Part shown: piece by piece, positions 1-8,511 of the stretch
Position numbering within the stretch: the first letter of the stretch is position 1
Layout: the number at the start of each line of letters is the position of its first letter
Source: Mesostigma viride
Taxonomy: Eukaryota > Streptophyta > Mesostigmatophyceae > Mesostigmatales > Mesostigmataceae
Direction: 5' to 3'
DNA length: 25,000 bases
Assembly (NCBI GenBank): GCA_009746045.1
Contig: RPFO01000104.1
Span: 1,818,609 to 1,843,608, forward strand
The notes under the pieces: model-generated
The model's database searches: none
What the model was told of the DNA's origin: nothing
The model's input: the letters and a program-made list of their open reading frames with translations, nothing else
Translations under genes and position numbers: made by a program

Positions 1-968
1 TGGATGGTTGTCGTCGTGTGGATGGTCATCGTTCTACTGGAATGGCTCTGATGTGCCGACGGACCACCCTCCAGGGGCCGCCCAGCCCCCAACGTCCCGC
101 CCCCTCAGCGCGACCGGCTCCTGGGGCTTCTGCGAGAGTAAGCCGCAAGCACAGGAGCTGTTTTTAGATCAGGCAGCGAAGTGGGAGGTCGCTGCCATCG
201 TGGCCGTTTTTATGGGGTGTCCTTGCGCGTCCAGGCCCTGACTGGCTTTTGAGTAGAAGGTGCATGCCAGTGATCGTGGAAGATGTGATGGTAGTGATGA
301 TGACGGTGGTGTGAGCTTCCATGTACAGCATTGGGGTGATGGATCATAGTAAGCAAGGGCTCTGGAAGGCATGACTGGTTTGTGGTTACGACGCTTACAA
401 GCTCACGGGTTGGAGATGGTGAAACAGCACCGGAGAGTAATCAAAGCGTAAGGTGTGACAAGGATGAGGCTATCAACTAGGTATAGAAGTGAGACAGGGT
501 TGGAGTGTCGCGAGTGTCCATGCATGCCTGTGGAACACGTTCCAGGTTTCTGGCCTGCGCTGGTTGCCTCCTTGCCGTTCATCGGGCATCACATGATGTG
601 CTTCTGGCCCTTGGTGCGAATCATCGACTTGCAGCTCCTGATGGGCAAAACCCTAAACCTTACCTGTCCTTGAGAGCGACCTTACCTGTCCTTGGAGGGT
701 AGAACCTGTACGTGAACACGATGGCCGTCGGTCAGTTGGAAACACATCGATTCTAAAGATAACACACAAGAGCAATTAACCTTAGCTTTAGTTGATGTGA
801 TACCCATGCGGCAGTGTTGGCTGTCTAGCAGATCAGCGGCGGTTGCATAGAACGGAATGGTTTATTATGAAGGAAAGTCCAGATTGGAGAAGGTGCGTCT
901 TAGGCACGTGATTGTGAGGCTGGAAGTAGCATCTTAAACTATATAGAACAGATGAGCTAGAAGAGCTA
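1..968. other. 5' region without an assignable gene
   Basis: No recognisable protein or RNA was found here. Bases 50-240 are GC-rich and contain a plausible splice donor (GAGA followed by GTAAGC near 136), so the left edge could hold the end of an upstream exon, but the translation resembles no family I know. Bases 245-310 are a TGATG-rich simple sequence. A short tandem repeat (ACCTTACCTGTCCTT) occurs around 656-695. One copy of a dispersed 24-bp repeat lies at 547-570. Confidence 0.4.
547..570 (+). repeat. dispersed 24-bp repeat, copy 1
   Basis: Contains the core GGCCTGCGCTGGTTG. The same 24-bp element occurs at 2415-2438 (minus orientation), 11304-11327 and 24117-24140, with only one or two differences per copy. 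The flanks share only a loose TTCC a few bases upstream. Confidence 0.75.
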
Positions 969-1188
969 TTGCCATGTTATAATGCCAATGCATTGTTATG
1001 CTTAACTCTCGCATATGTTCGTGCATATGTTCTTGCATGCGTCTTGGAGGTGTGTTGCTCACCTATGACGCACTGTTGTCACCCCCACCTAATTATAATA
1101 GTGCTGCCATCTTTCCCTAATAATAATGCTGCCATATTTCCGTGCTGCCGCCCTTTGGTCTTCCCCCTTGTTCTCCCTGCTCTTTATT

Positions 1189-1216
1189 CCCCCCCCCCCC
1201 CCCCCCCCCCTCCCAG
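1189..1216 (+). repeat. poly-C tract ending in a candidate splice acceptor
   Basis: An almost pure run of C ends in TCCCAG. It fits a pyrimidine tract and 3' splice site for the Rpp38-like exon, and matches the C-rich acceptor tracts of the kinase gene further along. Confidence 0.5.
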
Positions 1217-2243
1217 CATTGTTGCCTGCACACCAAGGGGGAAGCCACCCCATGAACCCCTCCCTGTAAGAGGGCCTTGTGAGGGGGTGTGGGGGCCAGG
1301 GCATGCCAGTGATGTGCCGTTCACGCCTCGAGGGCCCCCTCAAGGAAATGCTAACACACGGCACCAGCCAGGAACCGACGTTACCGGTACCCCATCCGGG
1401 GGACGCAGTGGGATCAAGGAAGGTGGGTCGCGGTGGGCCGGGAGCGGGCTGATTGTGGGCCACAACGCGGTTGTGCGGGCGCTCGAGGCTCTGGCCAAGA
1501 GCAACAGCCCAAATCTCCTGGTTGCCAAGAGGGTGGTTCCTGGTTCGCACCCTGCAGGGGTTGGGGCCCACGAGCCCGCAAGGGAAAGAGAAACAGCCCA
1601 GACGGCACGAACCAGCGAGGTGGCTGGGTCCAGGGATCCGTGTGCTGGCGCACGCGGGGGCGATGATGCGGGTGCTGCTTTCCGGGTCGCGGATGACGAC
1701 TCCGGGGCTGATGCAGCTAGTGCTGCTGCTCCGCGGCTAGACGGTGTGGGGCATGAGCCTGCTACCGTTGCATGGCTAGATGCTTCAAATAACCGTGCAG
1801 GGCGTAGTCAACCGGGACGGGGGCCTCTGATAAATAGTGCGGGGCGTGACGCTGCAAGTAATCAACCAGGGCACGATGCATCAAATATGAATCCAGAGCG
1901 CGATGCTTCAAGTAATACAGAAGGGCGCGATGGTTCAAATAAAAATCCAGGGCGTGGTACTTCTCTGAGCATCGCCAGCTGTCCCGGTCGCATTGCCGCA
2001 ATACTCCTGTGCGCGGACGTGCAGCCCCGCTCGCTGCTGGCGCCGTTACAGCTGTCGGCAAGGGCGTGCGGGGTGCCGGTTGTCGGAATCTCGGGGGGTG
2101 GGCCGGCACCAGCTGCAGCCGGGGGGGTGCTGATGCCATGGGCTTCAGCGTCGCCAGCGAGAGGGCAGGAGGGTCCTCGGACCGGGTCGTCCTTGCTGGG
2201 GGCGTGCCTGGGGTTGAAGCGGGTGCTGGCAGTTGGGGTGGAG
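1217..2243 (+). CDS. Rpp38/Pop3-like L7Ae-fold protein, exon
   Basis: This is probably the RNA-binding subunit of nuclear RNase P/MRP (Rpp38 in animals, Pop3 in fungi), which matures tRNA and rRNA precursors; other L7Ae proteins remain possible. The frame is open from 969 to a TAG ending at 2279. The first half of the fold is seen around 1440-1550 (GLIVGHNAVVRALE) and the second half around 1985-2243 (AILLCADVQP, then VPVVGI, then LGLKRVLAVGVE). Between them lies an insertion of roughly 135-150 residues containing ten-residue repeats. I start the exon at 1217 because the upstream translation is poly-Pro from a C tract that ends in a TCCCAG acceptor; I end it at 2243 before GTATGT, since the remaining 11 codons are glycine-rich low complexity. 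Both borders are inferred. If the donor is not used, the protein ends at 2279. The family assignment rests on motif recognition only. Confidence 0.6.
1778..1965 (+). repeat. 30-bp coding minisatellite in the Rpp38-like gene
   Basis: About six units of roughly 30 bp encode diverged ten-residue repeats of the pattern R/H-D-x-S-N-x-x-x-G. They fall inside the insertion between the two halves of the L7Ae fold. The reading frame is kept because the unit is a multiple of three. Confidence 0.75.
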
Positions 2244-2360
2244 GTATGTGGAGGGGTGGGGTGGGGTGGGGGGCGGTAGGGGAGCTGCCTGGATAGATAA
2301 CCCGATAGGATAGATAACCTAATGCGATAGATAACCTAATGGGATAGATAACCGTGTATA
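2244..2360 (+). repeat. G-rich stretch and GATAGATAACC repeat
   Basis: A GTATGT donor-like start is followed by GGGGTGGGGTGGGG. About four imperfect units of a 17-20 bp repeat with core GATAGATAACC then run from 2293 to 2352. This is best read as the start of an intron or the 3' flank of the Rpp38-like gene. Confidence 0.6.
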
Positions 2361-2414
2361 GGATAGGATCAGTTAGTTACTGTTCAAGATTGTCTGTGTT
2401 GGGTCAATTTCAAA

Positions 2415-2438
2415 GAGACAACCAGCGCAGGCCAGAAA
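2415..2438 (-). repeat. dispersed 24-bp repeat, copy 2
   Basis: Inverted copy of the element at 547-570, with core GGCCTGCGCTGGTTG on the minus strand. Confidence 0.75.
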
Positions 2439-4085
2439 TTTGGAAGAGCGATGTAGTTGCATTGCTGGCTGCTTGTTTCCATGGCTTGACTCCCCTTAAT
2501 GATATATAAAGATTATACCAACTGCATGCGAATAGTACCTTCGCAAATGCAAAGAAGTATTCCATTGGGATCATACCTTGACATGCGGATGGGCGGCCTG
2601 AAGGCAGCCCGTGAAAGATGCAAGGCTGATGGGTGGGTAGCTGTTTTGAGGGGGCGTGGGGCGGAAAAAGGGGGGTTGTGGTTTTGGGGAGATAATAAAG
2701 GGGGTTGTGGTTGTGGGGAGGTACTTGGGGGGCCGGAGAGCAGACTGCCGAAGGGGGAAGCGGGAATTTGGATGGTGAAGTAGGCTTCTTGGGAGTAAGA
2801 ATGAAGTTGCGGTGGGGTGGGGGGACGGGCCTCAGTAGAAGTTTGTTGTTGCAAGGAATTTGTTGCAAGGCGTATGTACCCAAGTTTGTTTGATGTAGTA
2901 TGCTACTGGCTTTGGTTCGACAGCCTGCCTGTGCCAGATGGCTCGTTTATTTACTTGTGTACTGGCGTGCCGGTTGCCGGGCAGGGATTACGATTACAAA
3001 CTTGGATGCCATTGCCAGCATTATCAGAAGCGTTACCTCCCGCAGGCCTCTCGGGTATTTTTTATTCCCCAACTTTCCCTTCCCTTGCATCACTGGATGG
3101 ATTTATGTAGATTAAGGTGTGGAGTCAATGTCGTTGCCGCCTGGCTGCCGTGTGCACCCAGCCCTCTCTGTCACTGTATTTTGTAGTAGGCATCTGCCTT
3201 GTTTCCTTTCCATCCTGGGAGTGGTACATAGCGCTTTCGGCCTCGGCAGCCTGGCATCTAGAAGGGAATTGGTTGGCAATGTGCATGGCCATCTGGATGC
3301 AGGACATAAATTGTCACGAAGTGAAGAAGGGGGGAGGTCTTGGATGGCATTGCAGTGGACAGCACGCCAGTGCCTTAGTTTTGTACAGGGTATGTATTGG
3401 GTCGCCCAGTTATCAGGTGGTTTCACCTTTTCTTTATACTTGTACCATGGAAGACTACTGTCACATGAGATTATCGTCTGGAGAGTGGCTTCTATACTCC
3501 TTGTTGTGATCAGTGACGGGTATGAAACCGGCAGCATAGATGAAGCACGAAATGTTAACGACCATTTAGCAAGTACGAGCACCTAGCCAATACAACGACA
3601 CTTGCAGGAAGGGAACACCTCTGCCGGCCCGCCTGGAACACCTGGGTATGGCCAGCGCCAAACGCTTGAGGTATATAGTCAACGCAGTCTACGTGCTTAA
3701 ATATTGTCAATCTTTCCTAATGCTGAGTCATGGGTGAGACAACTATGCCCAAAGCGGTCTTCTACTTCAACCCAGTGCTTTTATTGATTGCGAATTGCCG
3801 GGTTATCACAGCTGGTAACTTGTTGCATGTGAATCTGCTTTGCGCTGTCGTGGGTTGACATGCTTTGTTGCCACTATCAGGCGTTGCCTCAACATGGGGC
3901 TCTGCAACCGCCGCAGCAACTATTTATTGACCTACTCAGGGAATATAGTGGACTAAAGACCAACGCTCAAGCCGAAGCAAGGATCCCTTCATCCTAGAAT
4001 TGATATTGAAACCGTTTAATTTGTGTTTACAGCGTTTCCTGAGGATCCATTGGCTGTGATAACCTGGATACTGTGCTTAGGCTAG
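2439..4085. other. no assignable gene; probable 3' flank
   Basis: The open frames here are short, overlap in several phases and resemble no family I know. A G-rich tandem (GGGGGTTGTGG, two copies) lies at about 2670-2720. The stretch could hold a further exon or 3' UTR of the Rpp38-like gene, but nothing in it decides this. Confidence 0.4.
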
Positions 4086-4124
4086 ACTTAACTCGCGTTA
4101 TTACATAACGCAATTTTTTGCGTT
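4086..4124 (+). repeat. left terminal inverted repeat
   Basis: Matches the reverse complement of 5773-5815. It begins ACTTAACTCGCGTTA and ends with an 18-bp AACGCA...TGCGTT block. Confidence 0.8.
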
Positions 4125-4154
4125 GTGAGGTTATAACGCAAAAAATTGCGTTGT
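4107..4154. repeat. subterminal inverted repeat
   Basis: The block AACGCAATTTTTTGCGTT is followed after about ten bases by its exact reverse complement AACGCAAAAAATTGCGTT. Each block is also close to self-palindromic, so the element end can form a strong hairpin. Confidence 0.8.
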
Positions 4155-5772
4155 TAACATGGAGTTCAAACAACTATTTCCCAATAGTTTAGAGGCCAAA
4201 CAACTGCAGTCAGGCTTAGTTTATAACCCTAGGATCTCATAAAAAAATCCCCGTACCCAAGTACCCAACGGTTGCCACGTGGCATCATGCAATGCCAGCT
4301 GTAAATCAGGACTTTTTAGGGAAGACGAAGGTGATGGCCGAACGAAATCGCGCGTACCCACTGCAGTCCTGCTGTAGTCTAGCGACATGGCGCAGCTGTT
4401 TGACCCCAGGAAACGCGATCGTAACCTAATAGGAAGACATGTTAGCGTCCCAGCAACATACTGGGGTGAGAAATGGGCCATTTGATAGGTGTCGGCAGCG
4501 TTCTTGCTGGAATAAACTGCGATCAGGCCGGACGATAGAAACGTTGACAGCAATACCTTTCCGGCGTATTTGAAAGGATATATCGGTTTCTTTTTACTTT
4601 TTATGATACATAGTAGTCGTAAACGTGCAAGGGTGGCCAGAAATCGCCGAATCCAGCGACCATGCTGCACAGCTTTGGTGTGCCGAAATGCGCCATTTTG
4701 CGGCCACCGGCTGGGCCAAGGTAACGCCATCCATGCCTGGTAAAGCTTAAGCATCGTTTTCCTATCGATGTTTGACATTTATATATACGTTCTAGCTTGT
4801 GTAGCACATTCTTTTTGCACTATTCATGCTCTTTCTTGACCCTGGCCTGGCCCCTTTCTAAAACACCATTCTTAGATGCTTCCCTCAGTCAGTTGACCTG
4901 CCACAGGGTGATGGTGTCATGGTGATAAGTTTTAGAGGCTGTATGGGTTTGAATACCTCCATATATGTTTGTTATACATTTCCCATACACATATTGCATG
5001 AGTGTGAGGCAGTTGGCTGGTCTCTGTGGCATCATCAAGCACGTAACTGGTGAGTAAAAGCTTCCCATTGACAGCATGTGCCACCAGGTGTGCTGGCCAT
5101 CACCTGGCAAGCTATAGCAGCTTAGGCCTAGTTTATCCTTGCTAGGGCAGGCTGAAATAGGCTCAACACCACTAGTTTGTTGGTGGCTGCCTCCTAGAAT
5201 GCATGCCTTGCGTAGGGTGTCCGTACCACGTTACCTACGTGCATGGACAAGGTGGCCGCAGTGCCCGCTCTTCTCGTTAAGCGTGGCATGTGGCCAGCTT
5301 GTATTATTGGCTGCAGGTGGTTGCCCTGTCTTATTTTGACATATCTGGGCTTAGTTTGTGCATCTCCATGGGTTTATGCCCCCCAAGGGGCCCACGGTGC
5401 CTTTTGTGTGCACCCACTTGTCTACCCAGTGTTATAGTGTTATAATTTCATGGGTGTGGGGAAAATAGGAGGGCTGCTTATTTCAAGCCCATATGCAGCC
5501 ACGAGGGTCTACATATATTGCTTTTACTCCAAAAAATTCAGTGCCTGCAATACTTGACCCATGTGGCATACCGGCCCCTTGTAGTGTGAGGGGGTCATAG
5601 TTTACGAGACCCATGTGTCTTCAACTTTGAATTTCACATAGCCAGGCTGGGAATTACATGCCAAGACCATATACTACATTTTTTTATATATCTCAGAGAA
5701 TTCATAACTGGCCTCAGATAGCCCATATCATGCTTGCTTCATTAGATGTGTTTAATTGAAATAAAGTGTTAT

Positions 5773-5815
5773 AACGCAAAAAATTGCGTTATAAATGTGC
5801 TAACGCGAGTTAAGT
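5773..5815 (-). repeat. right terminal inverted repeat
   Basis: Reverse complement of the left end, finishing TAACGCGAGTTAAGT. It carries one 18-bp AACGCA...TGCGTT block. Confidence 0.8.
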
Positions 5816-6316
5816 AGCCAGCGGCATGTCCAGCAACTAAACAATAAACAAAACAGCTTGCGGGTAGTGATGTATACATCAACGTTCATCACACAAATCT
5901 TTTGCACGATGTAACCTCCCACTTCCCATGCTGTGGGTGCGTGTGACATCGTTACTGTTGTGACGAGATCGGGGTTGCCTCGCACAATGGTGAACTGGGG
6001 TTAGCGGAACGAGGAATCCAAACAGGTCTGGAATGCTTACACTACTGTGCAGTTACTAAAAATTAATTAAATACCATTAATAGTATTCTCTTCATTCATT
6101 ATACTAGAATAATTATTCTCTTCATTAATTATCATAAATTATCATTCTCTTAATTAATTATACTAAGTAAGTAAGTACTTGCGTGTCATGCGCGAAGGCA
6201 TGCCACGGAGTACTATGCTAATCTCATTAGAAAAATAATTACACAAAAGTTTAAACAAACATCGTCTGCATCATCCCCCAACCGTTAAGCACTAGTTAGA
6301 TGGGGATGTAATCCTC
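5816..6316. other. AT-rich region without a gene
   Basis: Bases 6060-6170 hold imperfect direct repeats of ATTCTCTTCATTAATTAT and a short GTAA run (GTAAGTAAGTA). No coding signal was recognised. The stretch borders the LINE insertion that begins at 6332. Confidence 0.5.
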
Positions 6317-6331
6317 ATCCGAGCTGTCGTC
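6317..6331 (+). repeat. target-site duplication, 5' copy (LINE copy 1)
   Basis: ATCCGAGCTGTCGTC here matches ATCCGAGCTGTCCTC at 8329-8343 in 14 of 15 positions. The pair sets the borders of the inserted element. Confidence 0.75.
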
Positions 6332-6491
6332 ATGCTCACGTGAGCCACGAGCCACGAGGTAGCCATGGCTGACGGCGGAGCTCATAACTTTCACGTTTGA
6401 GCACCGAATTTAGCCGTGAATATCACAATCGATGCGTCTTTCTACGACGCACATGCTGATATACTTTTCCGAAGCTATTACGCAATATACG

Positions 6492-7883
6492 ATGAGCAAA
6501 CGCCTCTCGACGCAACGCAGCCTGGCGGCTGCGCTCGGCAATGAAAATTCGCCTGCAGCTTCGGCTGCAGCTTCGCCCACCGGCCCAGACGGCAACGGTG
6601 ACACTAGTCGTGCACTGGTGCTCGCCCAGCCCCCCGGGCTTGCCTCGCCATCTGCATCGCCTGAACCTAAGCGCAGTCGCTCTGCTGAGCCGCACTGGGA
6701 CGCGATCGCCTTTGACATCAACGAACCAGGCTACTGGACTCGCCGCCCATCCGCCTTCATGGAAGACGTGTTTTTCGGCACGCACGCCTCGCTTGTAGCC
6801 CTGTGCGCGCACCTCACGTCCCACAACCGCGGCCGCTGGCCTGGTGATGGCCAGCTTGCCGACCCCGATCACGCTCTCCCAATCATTCACCGCATGAATC
6901 GCCCCAAGCTCCAACGCTACGCCCTCAGCTCCCTCCTTGGACGCTCCGAAGCCGCGATCTGGGCTTCCCCACCGGGCCCCCCACCTTCCCCACCGAAGCC
7001 ACCATCCGCACCCTCCTCAAGGAAGCTTTCGAGCAGCACGTGACCCCCCTTGCCGCAGATGTGGCGGCGATTGGAGGCACGTTGGCTGCTGAGCTTCCCA
7101 CCATCCCCACCGCCACCGCCACCCTCCTCGCCCCCCCCCCCCCCCCCCTCCGCCTCCACCGACTCCATCACCGCCCAGCTCCGCGACATCGACCAGCGCC
7201 TCAAGGATAATGCAATCGCTATCGAGGTCTTGCAGAACACAGCAGGCCTCACCGCTCAGGCAGTGAAGGACATTGCCGCCAAGCCAGCCCCGGCTGGCCT
7301 GGCCGGCGATGCTCCTCCCATCACGACCTGGGCGAACATGCCGTTAAGCAACATACCACCTCCACCACCTCCGCCGTCGCAGCCCAGCTCCAGCGGCAGA
7401 CGCTTGACCTCCGCGAGGAGGCCGAGCTCGCCAATTAGCGCAGCCTCAACGCCATACTCAAGAACTTCGACATGGAAGAAGGTGAGAATTCCGAGAAGCT
7501 TGCACGTGCGTTTGAGAGCAAAATCCTTGCACGCATGGGCCTTCTTGGTGAGATCAAGCTGACCGCCCACCGCCTCCCCCGCGCACGGGGTAAGGCAGGG
7601 GCGCCCCCGCTTCTTCTCATCTTTGAGAGCCCAGCGGACAAGATTTCGTTTCTCAGACGCCGCAAGCGGCTCGAGAAGACTCACTTCACCGTGGACGACG
7701 ACTTGACCCTGGCATGCACAGCAACAACGGCGACGGGAGCTATGGCCGACCTACCTCCAGCTCCGGCAGACCAAGGCGGGCCAGCCGGTGTACTGGAAGG
7801 GGGCGGCCATCTACGTCGGCCACAAGCCCTGGCACGCGACCCCCTCGACCACCGCGGCCCCAGCAACTCCAGCCCCAGCCTAG
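6492..7883 (+). pseudogene. LINE ORF1p-like RNA-binding protein, broken
   Basis: This is related to ORF1 proteins of L1-like retrotransposons, which coat the element RNA. The start ATG at 6492 (MSKRLSTQRSL) corresponds to the start of the minus-strand copy. The order is a Ser/Pro/Ala-rich N-terminus, a unique region near 6690-6960, a coiled coil near 7168-7275 (ITAQLRDIDQRLKDNAIAIE), a second helix near 7377-7433, then an RRM-like domain near 7485-7690 (LARMGLLGEIKLTAHRLP; LLLIFESPADK; TVDDDLTLA) and a C-terminal segment (QPVYWKGAAIYVGHKPW) ending at TAG 7881-7883. It is broken by frame changes near 6975, in the poly-C tract at 7131-7147, near 7375 and near 7715, and by an in-frame TAG near 7435. 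The assignment rests on domain order and motif resemblance. Confidence 0.65.
7131..7148 (+). repeat. poly-C tract inside the LINE ORF1
   Basis: A run of about 17 C bases falls between two proline codon stretches and coincides with one of the frame changes. Confidence 0.8.
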
Positions 7884-8328
7884 GGGAATACAGCAGCAGT
7901 AGTGTAGAATAGTTAGACAGTGGCCTTGTACATGCCCGCCTACTACAGGCACTATACCAGCTTAGGCCTCGCCTTTTTAGTCATGTACATGTGTGCCTAT
8001 GATGAGCCACCCTCCAGATGATGCCTAGCTTTTTTTAATTATGCAGTGCCCATGCAGGGAGTCCCTCCCTGCTGAGAAGCCATGCCCTAGCTCTTGTGTA
8101 TAGCCATGATGATCTTCCCCCACATGACATACTCCCCCTTAGCTGGGCATAGTGTGAAGATCATGAGGGTGCAGGTGCCCCTGGTGCACCTAGAGCAAGG
8201 GTAGCTTACATTCCCACCTTTGCATGAAGTAGCCTAGAATGTAGTATTAAAAGCCATATGCCCCTTCTCAGGGATATGTGCTACATTTACTCCCAACGGA
8301 GTGATGTTGATAATTAGTTAATTAATTA
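7884..8328 (+). other. 3' UTR and tail of LINE copy 1
   Basis: Non-coding. It carries the motif ATTAAAAGCC, then ATATGTGCTACAT, a hairpin CTCC-CAAC-GGAG (8290-8301) and a TTAA-rich terminal tail. The hairpin and tail are shared with the two other LINE 3' ends in the window, so this is the likely recognition end for reverse transcription. Confidence 0.6.
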
Positions 8329-8343
8329 ATCCGAGCTGTCCTC
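8329..8343 (+). repeat. target-site duplication, 3' copy (LINE copy 1)
   Basis: ATCCGAGCTGTCCTC, matching 6317-6331 in 14 of 15 positions. Confidence 0.75.
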
Positions 8344-8511
8344 TACTGTAATGGCAGACGAGGCGGTATAGTGTAGCGGCTATCCTCAGGACCAATAACC
8401 TCCACCTGAGGACGTACTTCTACCCTGGCTAGCAATGGGCCGCGGGGCCCGTGGGGAGAAAACAGGTAATTATACTAAATGCTGGTTGTCCTTGATACTA
8501 ATAATGATGAT
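8344..8511. other. spacer between the two LINE tails
   Basis: About 170 bp lie between the two convergent 3' tails. They contain a 7-bp stem (CCTCAGG...CCTGAGG) around 8386-8420 preceded by TATAGTGTAGCGG, which recalls a Pol III A box, and end in TACTAATAAT repeats. No B box or full cloverleaf is visible, so no tRNA or SINE is called. Confidence 0.45.

Larger units (their letters stand above)
4086..5815. mobile_element. 1.73-kb DNA transposon-like element with terminal inverted repeats
   Basis: The left end (4086-4124) reads ACTTAACTCGCGTTA, then ACAT, then AACGCAATTTTTTGCGTT. The right end (5773-5815) is its reverse complement, apart from a few substitutions and a short indel. No long open frame or transposase motif is visible inside, so it is probably non-autonomous. 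The target-site duplication is unclear: the flanks GGCTAG and AGCC could be a 2-3 bp duplication or an extension of the inverted repeats. The superfamily is therefore undecided. Confidence 0.75.
6332..8328 (+). mobile_element. LINE copy 1, ORF1-only L1-like element
   Basis: About 2.0 kb lie between the target-site duplications. The order is a 5' leader containing TGGCTGACGGCGG, a decayed ORF1p-like frame (6492-7883), a 3' UTR, a hairpin CTCC-CAAC-GGAG at 8290-8301 and a TTAA-rich tail. No reverse transcriptase or endonuclease frame is present. The leader and ORF are homologous to the minus-strand copy at 8512-10554, and the 3' hairpin recurs there and at 10922-10933. It may be a half-LINE (HAL1-like) element mobilised in trans, or an internally deleted L1. 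Confidence 0.7.

Noticed and set aside
969-1190. N-terminal part of the Rpp38-like frame
   Set aside because: It is hydrophobic, Cys-rich and ends in poly-Pro from a C tract; it looks like intron or leader and not like part of an L7Ae protein.
3112-3586. Overlapping 130-156 codon frames on both strands
   Set aside because: They overlap in three phases, have no recognisable domain and no splice or start signal that prefers one of them.
4221-4778. 185-codon minus-strand frame inside the inverted-repeat element
   Set aside because: No transposase motif or family resemblance, and composition like the surrounding non-coding DNA.
8360-8425. tRNA gene or tRNA-derived SINE head
   Set aside because: There is an A-box-like TATAGTGTAGCGG and a 7-bp stem, but no B box (GGTTCGANNCC) and no cloverleaf.
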